Source: an uncultured Eubacteriales bacterium
GTDB lineage: Bacteria > Bacillota > Clostridia > Oscillospirales > Butyricicoccaceae
Direction of reading: 5' to 3'
DNA length: 10,264 nt
Assembly: GCA_910586105.1 (NCBI GenBank)
Contig: CAJUGU010000134.1
Location: forward strand, 1-10,264
Of this stretch, positions 1 through 7,012 are shown piece by piece. Made by a program: the position numbers and the translations under genes. The stretch's first letter is position 1, and the number at the start of each line of letters is the position of its first letter. A model generated the notes under the pieces. The model saw only the letters and a list, made by a program, of their open reading frames with translations. It ran no database searches and was not told where the DNA came from.

Positions 1-1
1 G

Positions 2-364
2 GATGTTGTATTTAGCGTCAAAACGGATCATGAAGCGGTGGCGGACACGCTATCAAAACTGGGATCTTTTACTCAACCAGCTCTCTATTTTGTTTGCCGG
101 TCGGGACGCTGGCTGATCCCTTCTGGCAGGGTTCCCGGAAAGCGGGAGAGGTATTCATGCCGTTCCGGCGCGCATACCACCCCCGCCTTCCGGGCGGTTG
201 GTGACCAAGGGATCAAGCCAGTTCTCTGCCATGTTATACGTTGCCAATTCTCATTTTGTCGAATTTCGCTTACAAAAAATTTTACTCCATGCGTATTTGG
301 ACGGGCATTTATGCTTTTTTTATATCGAATTTACAGCATATATCCTGTGCGCGTTTATAACTAA
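2..364 (+). CDS. Possible 3' end of an upstream gene (partial, doubtful)
   Basis: The frame beginning at base 2 is open from the left edge to a TAA at 362-364. Its first 20 or so residues (starting DVVFSVKTDHEAVADTLSKL) read like a real protein terminus, with a strand-helix pattern loosely like the end of an ACT-type fold. From about base 65 on, the translation becomes rich in Cys, Arg and Ser with no recognisable pattern, and it runs through a long DNA palindrome (109-221) and into the 3' end of the convergent repressor gene. I infer a genuine gene tail whose last part is either non-native or disrupted by a repeat insertion. The family is not recognised. A GTG at 38 could be read as a start, but no convincing ribosome binding site precedes it. 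Confidence 0.25.
   Translation, partial: DVVFSVKTDHEAVADTLSKLGSFTQPALYFVCRSGRWLIPSGRVPGKRERYSCRSGAHTTPAFRAVGDQGIKPVLCHVIRCQFSFCRISLTKNFTPCVFGRAFMLFLYRIYSIYPVRVYN
109..221. repeat. 113-base imperfect palindrome (long stem-loop)
   Basis: Nested complementary arms form one nearly symmetric hairpin. CTGGCTGATCCCTT (109-122) pairs with 207-221, with one bulged base. CCCGGAAAGCGGG (134-146) pairs with CCCGCCTTCCGGG (182-194) at 12 of 13 positions. GGTAT (150-154) pairs with ATACC (174-178), and GCCG (159-162) with CGGC (166-169) around a TTC loop. The internal loops are balanced (11x12, 3x3, 4x4). Imperfect direct copies CAACCAGCTCTCT (74-86) and CAAGCCAGTTCTCT (214-227) flank it. No T-tract follows on either strand, so it is not a standard terminator. 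It could be an interspersed palindromic repeat, a small non-autonomous element, or a structured RNA. The rest of the 1-308 stretch shows nothing else I can support. Confidence 0.6.
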
Positions 365-995
365 TCAGCCAGTTTTCGCGCATAAATTTCTCGGCAAGCG
401 GTAAATCATGCGTTTCCAACCCCTCAATAATTTTATTGTGTTGCTCCACAGAAGTCTTCTGCTCAACATTTTCGCCGAAATATAGATTTTCAATCCGTGT
501 GGCACGGATCATCAGCTGTGAAATGTACTGGCGCAGATATTGATTGCCTGTCCGCTGAATGATATAGTCATGAAAAGCCCGGTCATCAGCGCATTGTTCC
601 TGTCTTGAACCCTGTTCCACCATCTCCGTAAAATGGAGGTTTAAGGCTTTCAATGCATTGAGATCGTTATTCTCCATACGCGGAAACGCAAGCCGGACCG
701 CAGCACATTCCAGCTCGGCAAGCATCTCATACGTTTGACGGACATCCTCCAGGTTAATTTCGGCGACACGCGTGCCGCAGGAGGGAATTACCTCAACCAG
801 CCCTTGTTCAGACAACATTTGTAATGCTTCCCGTACAGGGGTGCGGCTGACGGAAAAAGTTTTGGCTAATTCGGTGTCAACAATCTTTTCACCCGGCTGC
901 AAGGTCCCGGAAATAATCCAATCTTGTACTGCCGAAAAGACGACTTCTTTTGCGCTGACACGTGCTAACGGCTTAGCCGTTTGTGGAATCGGCAT
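309..995 (-). CDS. GntR-family (FadR/FCD subfamily) transcriptional regulator
   Basis: A 228-residue DNA-binding regulator. The start at 995 is chosen because GGAAG lies 7 bases upstream of that ATG; longer starts at 1025 and 1058 lack one. Residues 13-79 form the winged helix-turn-helix, with the family signature SRTPVREAL at 50-58 and the wing at G74-T75-R76. Residues 84 to about 220 are the all-helical FCD ligand domain. Three expected metal ligands are visible (D138, H142, H186), but the usual last His is Asn208 in MRENW. Members of this subfamily usually bind small organic or amino acids and repress neighbouring catabolic genes. It is divergent from dpaL, and the intergenic spacer carries repeat arrays, so it is the likely local and self regulator (inference). 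A weak minus-strand promoter may be TTGCTT (1058-1053) with GATAAA (1037-1032), spacing 15. Confidence 0.93.
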   Translation of the reverse strand: MPIPQTAKPLARVSAKEVVFSAVQDWIISGTLQPGEKIVDTELAKTFSVSRTPVREALQMLSEQGLVEVIPSCGTRVAEINLEDVRQTYEMLAELECAAVRLAFPRMENNDLNALKALNLHFTEMVEQGSRQEQCADDRAFHDYIIQRTGNQYLRQYISQLMIRATRIENLYFGENVEQKTSVEQHNKIIEGLETHDLPLAEKFMRENWLISYKRAQDICCKFDIKKA

Positions 996-1096
996 AGCTG
1001 ATCTTCCTTTCAACTTTGCATACATATTAACTTTATCACAAATTTTTCGCAAAAGCAATCGTATATTTCATCTAAAAATGATTCCGAAAATTTAGG

Positions 1097-1106
1097 TGTC
1101 TATACA
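1097..1106. promoter_or_regulatory. Candidate GntR operator half-site pair (TGT-N4-ACA)
   Basis: TGTCTATACA is a TGT-N4-ACA palindrome, similar in shape to operators reported for FadR/FCD-type GntR proteins, and lies between the divergent gntR and dpaL starts. It sits upstream of the dpaL -35 and upstream of the possible gntR promoter. Assignment is by position and pattern only. Confidence 0.25.
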
Positions 1107-1143
1107 AAATTGAGCCTCAACAAAGATTTTTATTGACAACTGG

Positions 1144-1172
1144 TTGACATTTTTGGGTGGATGGCATAGACT
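1144..1172 (+). promoter_or_regulatory. Sigma-A-type promoter of the dpaL operon
   Basis: A perfect -35 TTGACA (1144-1149) is followed after exactly 17 bases by TAGACT (1167-1172), a 4 of 6 match to TATAAT. A second TTGACA lies at 1133-1138 but has no matching -10 at normal spacing. Transcription would start near 1179, right at the beginning of the repeat array, leaving a leader of about 85 bases before dpaL. Confidence 0.55.
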
Positions 1173-1178
1173 GTAGTC

Positions 1179-1217
1179 ATGAGATATGCAATATATCGCA
1201 TATGAGATATTGCATAT
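1179..1217. promoter_or_regulatory. Probable operator array downstream of the dpaL promoter
   Basis: Overlapping repeats lie around the predicted transcription start. A perfect 11-base inverted repeat is formed by ATATGCAATAT (1184-1194) and ATATTGCATAT (1207-1217). A 9-base direct repeat ATGAGATAT occurs at 1179-1187 and 1202-1210. ATATGC/GCATAT units start at 1184, 1198 and 1212, exactly 14 bases apart. A repressor bound here would block initiation or early elongation. The divergent GntR protein is the obvious candidate (inference from position). Confidence 0.55.
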
Positions 1218-1264
1218 GACGAATCGGTGACGCGAAGAAACTTATTTTCAAAGGGGGAACTCAA

Positions 1265-2485
1265 ATGAATGATCTTATGAATCTGGATTCCGTCAAACTG
1301 GTTGAATCGCCGCAGCCAGGGCTGAGTGAACGTCCTGCGTTTCTGGCGCCGGAACAGCTCAAAGGGGTCCATCGGTTCCACAAGTCGCTTCCAGGCTATA
1401 CACGGACGCCGTTGTGTGAATGGGGCAGTTATGCAGAAAAGCATGGGGTTCGTTCGATCCTGGTGAAGGATGAATCGAAACGTTTTGGGCTTCGCGCTTT
1501 TAAGGGGCTTGGCGGTAGCTACGCGATTTTCCGGGTAGTGTGTGAAGAACTGGGACTCGACCCGCTGGAAACGACGTTGGAGGACTTGAAATCGGAACGG
1601 TATCGGGAAGCGGTTTCAAAAATGACTTTCATTACAACGACCGACGGGAATCACGGCAAAGGTGTCGCCTGGGCATCCGGATTGCTGGGCTGCAAATCCT
1701 ATGTATATATGCCGCGAGGTTCGGTAGAAGCACGCGCGCAGGCCATTCGCGACGCGGGGCAGGCCGAAGTGACCATCACGGATCTGCCATATGACGACTG
1801 TGTCCGCTACACGGCTGAACTTGCCGAAACGAACCACTGGTACCTGGTGCAGGACACTTCCTGGGCGGGTTACGAAAAAATCCCGCAGTGGATTATTCAG
1901 GGATATACCACGATGCTCTATGAAGCGCTGGAGCAAATGCGTGAAAAGGGCTATAGCCGCCCGACCCATGTTTTTCTCCAGGCGGGCGTTGGCGCAATGG
2001 CCGGAAGCATGTTGGGGGCACTGTGCAACATTTTCAAAGAAGACCTTCCGGTTGTATCGATTGTAGAGCCGGAAGAAGTTGCCTGCATTTTTGAATCCGC
2101 ACGTCAGGGCGACGGCAGGGAGCACAAAGCAACCGGTTCGGAGGTTACGATTATGGCGGGATTGAACTGTGCGGAACCCTGTACTGTCACCTGGCCGATC
2201 CTAAGAGATTTTGCAAGCTATTATTTTGCCTGCGCGGACGAGGTTGCGGCGCAGGGTATGCGGAAATATGCCGCACCCGAAGAGGGCGATCCGAAGGTGA
2301 TTTCAGGGGAATCCGGTGCGGTTACTATGGGACTCCTCTCCCGGCTGCTGGAAGAGGAAGCGATGGAACCCGTCCGCGAAAAGCTTGGATTGAATGAGGA
2401 CGCAGTCATTCTGCTGTTCAACACGGAGGGTGATACAGACCCGGAGAATTATCAGCGGATTGTCTCTGGAAAAGGGCTTCTGTAA
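1265..2485 (+). CDS. dpaL: Diaminopropionate ammonia-lyase (PLP enzyme, YgeX-like)
   Basis: A 406-residue fold-type II PLP enzyme that converts 2,3-diaminopropionate to pyruvate and two ammonia through 2-aminoacrylate; known members also act on D-serine to some degree. The cofactor lysine is K80 in RAFKGLGGSYA. TTDGNHGKG (125-133) holds D127 and the Asn-His-Gly phosphate/ring contact region, and D197 in VQDTSW corresponds to the second catalytic Asp of the E. coli enzyme. GVGAMAG at 241-247 is the glycine-rich phosphate loop. The length matches E. coli YgeX (about 400). AGGGGG (1252-1257) lies 7 bases before the ATG. It is the first gene of the operon; its pairing with a YgeY-type hydrolase repeats the ygeX-ygeY order of E. 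coli. Cytoplasmic. The family call is secure; the physiological substrate is inferred. Confidence 0.95.
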   Translation: MNDLMNLDSVKLVESPQPGLSERPAFLAPEQLKGVHRFHKSLPGYTRTPLCEWGSYAEKHGVRSILVKDESKRFGLRAFKGLGGSYAIFRVVCEELGLDPLETTLEDLKSERYREAVSKMTFITTTDGNHGKGVAWASGLLGCKSYVYMPRGSVEARAQAIRDAGQAEVTITDLPYDDCVRYTAELAETNHWYLVQDTSWAGYEKIPQWIIQGYTTMLYEALEQMREKGYSRPTHVFLQAGVGAMAGSMLGALCNIFKEDLPVVSIVEPEEVACIFESARQGDGREHKATGSEVTIMAGLNCAEPCTVTWPILRDFASYYFACADEVAAQGMRKYAAPEEGDPKVISGESGAVTMGLLSRLLEEEAMEPVREKLGLNEDAVILLFNTEGDTDPENYQRIVSGKGLL

Positions 2486-2616
2486 CGTAAAACGGTCCGT
2501 TTGATGACCAGATATCGGAAAACGGTTCCAGCGGACCACACAAAAAAGAGCATGGAAAAGAGGATTGCCGGATTCCTCCCGCGTGGAGGTCTTGAAAAGA
2601 AAGGAACAACTTCATA

Positions 2617-4014
2617 ATGAACGGAACCAGAAAAAAGCCGACTTTCGGATATGCGCTGTTCACCATTATTGCGGTATTCTCAGTCGTTATGTTCCCTGCA
2701 CTGATGTGGGGTTCAAAAATCCATCCCCTGTTTCTTCTCAGCTATCTGATCGCGGTTCCCCTGTGCCTGCGTCTGGGCGTGCCGTATCAGGAACTTCAGG
2801 GCGGTATGGTGCAGGCTTGCACACGTGCAATTGTACCGATCATGATTTTGCTGATTAACGGCGGACTGGTTGGCACATGGAACGCTGCGGGTACCGTACC
2901 GCTGATTATCAACCTCGGCATCAAGCTGATTTCACCCAAGCTCTTTCTCGTTGCGGCATTTTTCCTTTGCGTGATGTGTTCGCTGATTACCGGTACATCC
3001 TGGGGAACATGCGGTACAGCCGGTCTTGCGCTTGCCGGTATTGGTCTTGGCATGGGAATCAACCCTCTGATGACGGCTGGTGCAATCTGTTCCGGCGCGT
3101 TTTTCGGAGATACGATTTCGCCGCTGTCTGACGGCCCGAATCTTTGCTCCGGCATTACGGGCATCGACCTTTTTGTCGGGATCAAATATCAGGCGAGGGT
3201 AACCGTTCCAGCCGGGCTGATTTGCGCGGCGATCTATCTCGCGATGGGGCTGAGCATGGATGCCGGTGCGGTGGATTATACCACGGTAAACGCAATCAGC
3301 TCTTCGCTGGAAGCGAATTTCCAAATGGGTATTGCTGCGGTGATCCCGATGGTTATTGTTTTCGGTATGCTGGCAATGAAGAAGCCGTCTATCCCTTCCC
3401 TGCTGGCTGGTGCATTTGCTGGCGGCGTGATTGCCTGCCTGATTGAGGGGAAAAGCATTCCGGAAGTCATTACATATTTCTGGGGCGGCTACAGCATTGA
3501 TTCCGGTATGGATATGGTAGATACGCTGCTCAATCGCGGCGGCATTACCGGCATGAGCAGCACGGCAATCCTTTTCATTTTCGCATTTGGCCTGTTTGGT
3601 GTGCTGAATGCGGCGGGGATCATTGACGCCCTGGTTGAACCGCTTACACGCCACCTGCAGTCCAAACTCAGCGTGGTGGTTGCAACACTCGGGATGTCGG
3701 TATTGGGCAACGCAATTGGCGCTTCGTCGAATTTCGCCTATGTTTTTGCCGGTAATATTATGGCTCCGATTTACGACCGTACCAATTTTGATAAGGTCAA
3801 TCTGTCTCGTGCGCTGGCGGTCGGCTGTACCGCCATGTGTACCCTGCTTCCGTGGAATATGAACGCAGTTGTAGCGGCAGGTTATATCGGGGTTACTCCC
3901 GCGCAGCTGATCCCTTTTACATTTTTTGCATTTGCCACTCCGGTAGTATTGCTGGTCGTTACGATTTTGGGAAGTTCCAAGACCCAAAAGGACCGCACGA
4001 CAGCGTCCAGATAA
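2617..4014 (+). CDS. NhaC-family Na+/H+ antiporter-type carrier
   Basis: A 465-residue, highly hydrophobic membrane protein with about 11-12 predicted spans. NhaC-family marks are GLVGTWNAAGTVP (83-95), TGTSWGT (125-131), GDTISPLSDGPNL (164-176), NLSRAL (395-400) and LPWN (411-414). In typical NhaC antiporters the third motif reads closer to GDKxSPLSDTTNL, so the K-to-T and TT-to-GP changes near the transport core hint at a different substrate. The family also includes organic-acid exchangers such as malate/lactate antiporters. AAAGGA lies just upstream of the ATG. The 131-base gap after dpaL holds two weak inverted repeats (GGTCCG 2494-2499 with CGGACC 2532-2537; CCTCC 2575-2579 with GGAGG 2585-2589) but no T-tract, so read-through is expected. 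Substrate uptake coupled to H+ or Na+ is an inference from the operon. Confidence 0.85.
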   Translation: MNGTRKKPTFGYALFTIIAVFSVVMFPALMWGSKIHPLFLLSYLIAVPLCLRLGVPYQELQGGMVQACTRAIVPIMILLINGGLVGTWNAAGTVPLIINLGIKLISPKLFLVAAFFLCVMCSLITGTSWGTCGTAGLALAGIGLGMGINPLMTAGAICSGAFFGDTISPLSDGPNLCSGITGIDLFVGIKYQARVTVPAGLICAAIYLAMGLSMDAGAVDYTTVNAISSSLEANFQMGIAAVIPMVIVFGMLAMKKPSIPSLLAGAFAGGVIACLIEGKSIPEVITYFWGGYSIDSGMDMVDTLLNRGGITGMSSTAILFIFAFGLFGVLNAAGIIDALVEPLTRHLQSKLSVVVATLGMSVLGNAIGASSNFAYVFAGNIMAPIYDRTNFDKVNLSRALAVGCTAMCTLLPWNMNAVVAAGYIGVTPAQLIPFTFFAFATPVVLLVVTILGSSKTQKDRTTASR

Positions 4015-4053
4015 ATCAATCACACTTCACCATTCAGAAAGAGAGGTTCCACA

Positions 4054-5226
4054 ATGAACGAAAAAATGAAAACCCTGATGGCCGAAATCGAACCCAAACT
4101 GCTCGCCTTTTGCCAGGATATCGTGCGCATTAAAAGTTACACCGGCAAAGAGGAGGAGGTTATTCTCCGCATCGAACGCGAAATGGTATCGCTGGGATAT
4201 GATAAGGTTGTGATTGACGCGAACGGTAGCGTAATCGGCATCATTGGCACGGGTGATACCAGGATTTATTTCGACGGGCATACCGACACGGTGGTTGCCA
4301 AGCCGGAGGAATGGAGTTTTGACCCGTGGGCTGGCGATATCGTGGACGGTTATCTGCGCGGGCGCGGCTCTACCGATATGAAGTCCTCTGCGGCGGCTTC
4401 GGTCTACGGGGCATATCTGGCACGCGAACTGGGGCTGACCGAAGGGAAAACGGTTTATGTCAGTTGTTCTGTTATGGAAGAGGATTACGAGGGGACGGCT
4501 GTGCAAAATGAATTTTCAGAATTGAACTTCAAGCCGGATTATGCAGTCATCTGCGAGCCGACGCGCCTGCGCATCGGGAACGGGCACCACGGCAGGGCGC
4601 TGTTTGAGGTCACGGCCAAGGGCAAAAGCATTCATGCCAGCCGTCACCAGTTGGGAGATAATGCGCTGAACAAGGCGCTGAAGGTTGCAGAGCGGGTAGA
4701 AAAGTTCGGCAAAACGCTGCTGGAGGCGGATGGCGCAAAGGGGGCGATCGCATCCACGAAGTTAGTAACGGATGCGCCCTCCATCAATTCGATTCCCGGG
4801 CTGGCGATACTGACGATTGACCGCCGGATTACCCCCGAGAGCACGGAAGAAACGCTGGCAGATGAAATGAACCTGCTGTGTGATGGGATTCCGGATGTTA
4901 CGTGGAAGATTGTGGATACCATGGGCGAAAGCTGGACCGGCAAAGATGTCGTTTTGCGCAACATGATTAACGCATGGCAGACCGACCCGTCCCATCATTT
5001 GATAGAAACGGCTAAGGCTGTTGTACAGGAGCTTGGCGTGACTCCGGAAGTGTACCGCCGGAATGGCTGTACAAATGGATGGGTAACCGGCGGGGCAGAG
5101 CATATACCGACTATTATTTTCGGTGCGGGCGATGAGGCCAACTGCCATGTGATCAACGAAACCTGTCCGGTTTCCCAGATTCCGATTGCCTGCCAGTTCT
5201 ATGCAGCCTTGATCGGGATGCTTTAA
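4054..5226 (+). CDS. ygeY: M20-family metallohydrolase, YgeY-like
   Basis: A 390-residue cytoplasmic zinc-dependent amidohydrolase/peptidase of family M20. Metal and catalytic residues are visible: H76 and D78 in FDGHTDT, D108 in GSTDMK, the E142-E143 pair in VMEED, E168 in ICEPT and H365 in GDEANCHVINE. H194 in KSIHAS belongs to the lid/dimerisation domain (about 178-290). The closest named relative by pattern is YgeY, a hydrolase of unproven substrate found beside ygeX in E. coli and tied by annotation to selenium/purine gene clusters. Beside dpaL, it may release diaminopropionate from a dipeptide or N-acyl form (inference). It starts 39 bases after the NhaC-type gene with AGAGG upstream. 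An alternative is a succinyl-diaminopimelate desuccinylase or acetylornithine deacetylase-like role. Confidence 0.88.
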   Translation: MNEKMKTLMAEIEPKLLAFCQDIVRIKSYTGKEEEVILRIEREMVSLGYDKVVIDANGSVIGIIGTGDTRIYFDGHTDTVVAKPEEWSFDPWAGDIVDGYLRGRGSTDMKSSAAASVYGAYLARELGLTEGKTVYVSCSVMEEDYEGTAVQNEFSELNFKPDYAVICEPTRLRIGNGHHGRALFEVTAKGKSIHASRHQLGDNALNKALKVAERVEKFGKTLLEADGAKGAIASTKLVTDAPSINSIPGLAILTIDRRITPESTEETLADEMNLLCDGIPDVTWKIVDTMGESWTGKDVVLRNMINAWQTDPSHHLIETAKAVVQELGVTPEVYRRNGCTNGWVTGGAEHIPTIIFGAGDEANCHVINETCPVSQIPIACQFYAALIGML

Positions 5227-5270
5227 TGAAGCGGTAATCGTACAGAACGGATCGTGAAAGGAGAACTGCT

Positions 5271-6683
5271 ATGCCAGAATCTCGGACGAAAAAAAACTTT
5301 CAGCTCCCGCATATTTTTGCAATCCTGTTTTGCGTGCTGGTAATTGTGACGGTCTTGACGCACATCCTGCCCGCGGGGGAATATATGCGGTTTGAAGATC
5401 CAGCGACTGGGCGGAACGTCATCGACCCCGCAAGTTATACGCAGGTAGAGTCCACGCCGGTGGGGCTGCTCAAAATGCTGTCAGCAGTCCCGAACGGGTT
5501 CGAACAGGCTGCACAGATTGTCATTTTAACGTTCTGTGTTTCCGGTACCTTTAACCTGATTACGTCCGCCGGACTGATTCCGGCGCTTCTGAAAAACGTA
5601 TCCCGAAAATTTTCGGATCGGGGAATTCTTGTCGTTCCGCTGCTGTTGGTGATTATTTCCCTGCTGGACTGCTTTCTGGGGATGCCGGAATTAACAATCG
5701 TGTATATCCCAATTGTCCTGCCGCTGATGCTGGGGCTTGGGTTTGATTCGATCACAGCGTGCGCGGTTGTGATCTGTGGGAGCGCCTGCGGTTTTACGGC
5801 GGGTCTCGCAAATCCATATACCGTCATTCTCTGCCAGCAGCTGGTAAACTTGCCGCTGTATTCCGGGATTCCGGTTCGGATTGCGGTGTATGCGGTATTG
5901 TTGGTCGTAACGTGCGCCTATGTAATGCGCTATGCGGCAAAGGTTCGGAAGGACCCCGCCAGCAGCCTGACATATGAGCAGGATCAGAAGAAAAGGAAAA
6001 ATATTGCTGAGGATGACGGTACCCCCGTCGTTCTCAGCGGCAGGCAAAAGCTGGCTGGCGTATTTGCGGCTGCAATGTTCCTGTTCATCATTACCGGGAC
6101 GGTTGCATGGAGCTGGGGGCTTGCGGAAATGTGCGGTATGTTTATCGCGATGGGGATTGGCGTTGGACTGATTTCGGGACTGAATGTCAATGCATTGTGT
6201 GTAAACTTCCTGGACGGCTGCCGGGGCATTATCCTTGGGGCGCTTGTATTGGGGCTCGCCCGGGGCATTTCGGTCATCATGACAGAAGGGAATATACTGG
6301 ATACCATCGTTTATGGCCTGTCCCGCATGATTGGAAGCCTTCCAAGTGCTGTTACGATTGTCGGCGTGCTGCTTGCGATTACCGTGCTGAATTTCTTTAT
6401 CTATTCCGGAAGCGGCAAAGCGGTTCTGATCATGCCGATTATTTCCCCGCTTGCAGATACCCTTCACATTACACAGCAGACCGTCATCCTGGCATATCAG
6501 TTTGGCGACGGTCTTTCCAATACCATTTATCCGACTCACGCGAGTTATATGGCGACGCTTGCAGTCGCTGACGTACCGTGGCAAAAGTGGATGCGTTTCC
6601 AGCTTCCGTTATTTCTGATCTGGTTTATCATTGCCTGTATCTTCCTGCTGGGCGCACAGACACTGGGCTACGGTCCCTTCTAA
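5271..6683 (+). CDS. YfcC-family (DcuC-like) membrane carrier
   Basis: A 470-residue integral membrane protein of the YfcC/C4-dicarboxylate anaerobic carrier family, with about 11-12 predicted spans and a charged loop at about 222-250. Family marks in order: HILPAGEY after the first span (31-38), FLGMPELTIVYIPIVLPL (135-152), GFTAGLANPYTVILCQQ with LPLYSG after it (174-199), and FGDGLSNTIYPT (411-422). Members include putative basic amino acid and peptide/amino acid carriers, so the C4-dicarboxylate name should not be read as its substrate. AAAGGAG (5257-5263) lies 7 bases before the ATG, and only 44 bases separate it from the hydrolase gene, so it is co-transcribed. It is the second carrier in the operon; uptake of the amino acid or its conjugate is inferred. 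Confidence 0.87.
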   Translation: MPESRTKKNFQLPHIFAILFCVLVIVTVLTHILPAGEYMRFEDPATGRNVIDPASYTQVESTPVGLLKMLSAVPNGFEQAAQIVILTFCVSGTFNLITSAGLIPALLKNVSRKFSDRGILVVPLLLVIISLLDCFLGMPELTIVYIPIVLPLMLGLGFDSITACAVVICGSACGFTAGLANPYTVILCQQLVNLPLYSGIPVRIAVYAVLLVVTCAYVMRYAAKVRKDPASSLTYEQDQKKRKNIAEDDGTPVVLSGRQKLAGVFAAAMFLFIITGTVAWSWGLAEMCGMFIAMGIGVGLISGLNVNALCVNFLDGCRGIILGALVLGLARGISVIMTEGNILDTIVYGLSRMIGSLPSAVTIVGVLLAITVLNFFIYSGSGKAVLIMPIISPLADTLHITQQTVILAYQFGDGLSNTIYPTHASYMATLAVADVPWQKWMRFQLPLFLIWFIIACIFLLGAQTLGYGPF

Positions 6684-6746
6684 AGCAGCCTTTTATCTAT
6701 GGATTTGGGATTTTCCTAGGCAGTTCCTTCTTTTATGACCCCCACA

Positions 6747-6863
6747 GGCAACGCATGTTACCGTTGATCCGCTCTACGGCGGGCAGTCTTATGCGGATGG
6801 CGTCAAAGGGGTTTGTCTCCCTTGTTTTCCATTTGACGCCTGCGGCACATGCGTATCATTGCC
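6747..6863 (+). ncRNA. Candidate structured leader RNA (three-way junction) upstream of the CHR pair
   Basis: Three helices can form together. P1: ACGCATGT (6751-6758) pairs with ACATGCGT (6847-6854) and is extended by GGCA (6747-6750) with TGCC (6860-6863) past a 5-base bulge. P2: ATCCGC (6767-6772) with GCGGAT (6793-6798). P3: GGCGTCAAA (6799-6807) with TTTGACGCC (6832-6840), with an inner GGG/CCC. P2 and P3 abut with no linker; the other junction strands are 8 and 6 bases. No standard terminator T-tract follows. The arrangement resembles a riboswitch aptamer, but I do not recognise a known class, and a palindromic intergenic repeat is an alternative. Strand is taken from the downstream genes. 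The rest of the 6684-7024 gap outside this element and the terminator shows only small hairpins. Confidence 0.4.
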
Positions 6864-6973
6864 GCTTTTCAAAATACTGCATCCTAACCAAAGATGCCTG
6901 ACTCTTTGCTGTTGCCTACTTTCTTTCCAAAGCTGCTTGGGGATTCCAAACCTGGATAAGGTTTTATAAATCT

Positions 6974-7012
6974 CCGTCGTTGGGGGGATTCCCCCCAACC
7001 GGACGGATTTTT
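6974..7012 (+). terminator. Intrinsic terminator/attenuator just before the CHR pair
   Basis: CCGTCG (6974-6979) and TTGGGGGG (6980-6987) pair with CCCCCCAA (6991-6998), C6999 and GACGG (7002-7006), across a 2-base bulge and an ATT loop, followed by ATTTTT (7007-7012). It ends only a few bases before the GAGG ribosome binding site (7015-7018) of the next gene. It may simply end the dpaL operon, but then the CHR pair would need a promoter inside the terminator. Position therefore favours an attenuator. An upstream TTGGGG (6937-6942) could pair with CCCCAA (6993-6998) and compete with it. Confidence 0.75.

Noticed and set aside
109..221. T-box or tRNA in the palindrome
   Set aside because: No T-box core sequence, no tRNA cloverleaf and no TTCGA loop. 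The best structure is one long hairpin.
996..1058. Longer starts for the GntR regulator at 1025 and 1058
   Set aside because: The ATG at 995 has GGAAG at proper spacing, and the extension is not part of the winged-helix domain.
2494..2537. Terminator after dpaL (GGTCCG/CGGACC)
   Set aside because: The loop is 32 bases and the stem is followed by an A-rich stretch, not T, so it should not stop plus-strand transcription.
2932..4023. A 363-residue open frame on the minus strand
   Set aside because: It is antisense to the NhaC-type gene, is rich in Arg, Asn, Cys and His with no domain pattern, and has no ribosome binding site. The plus-strand membrane protein explains the region.
5691..6584. 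A 297-residue open frame on the minus strand
   Set aside because: Antisense to the YfcC-type gene, with a composition typical of the reverse complement of a membrane protein gene.
6747..6863. Purine or fluoride riboswitch
   Set aside because: The three-way junction is superficially purine-like, but the arm lengths and junction bases do not fit, and the compact fluoride pseudoknot sequence is absent.
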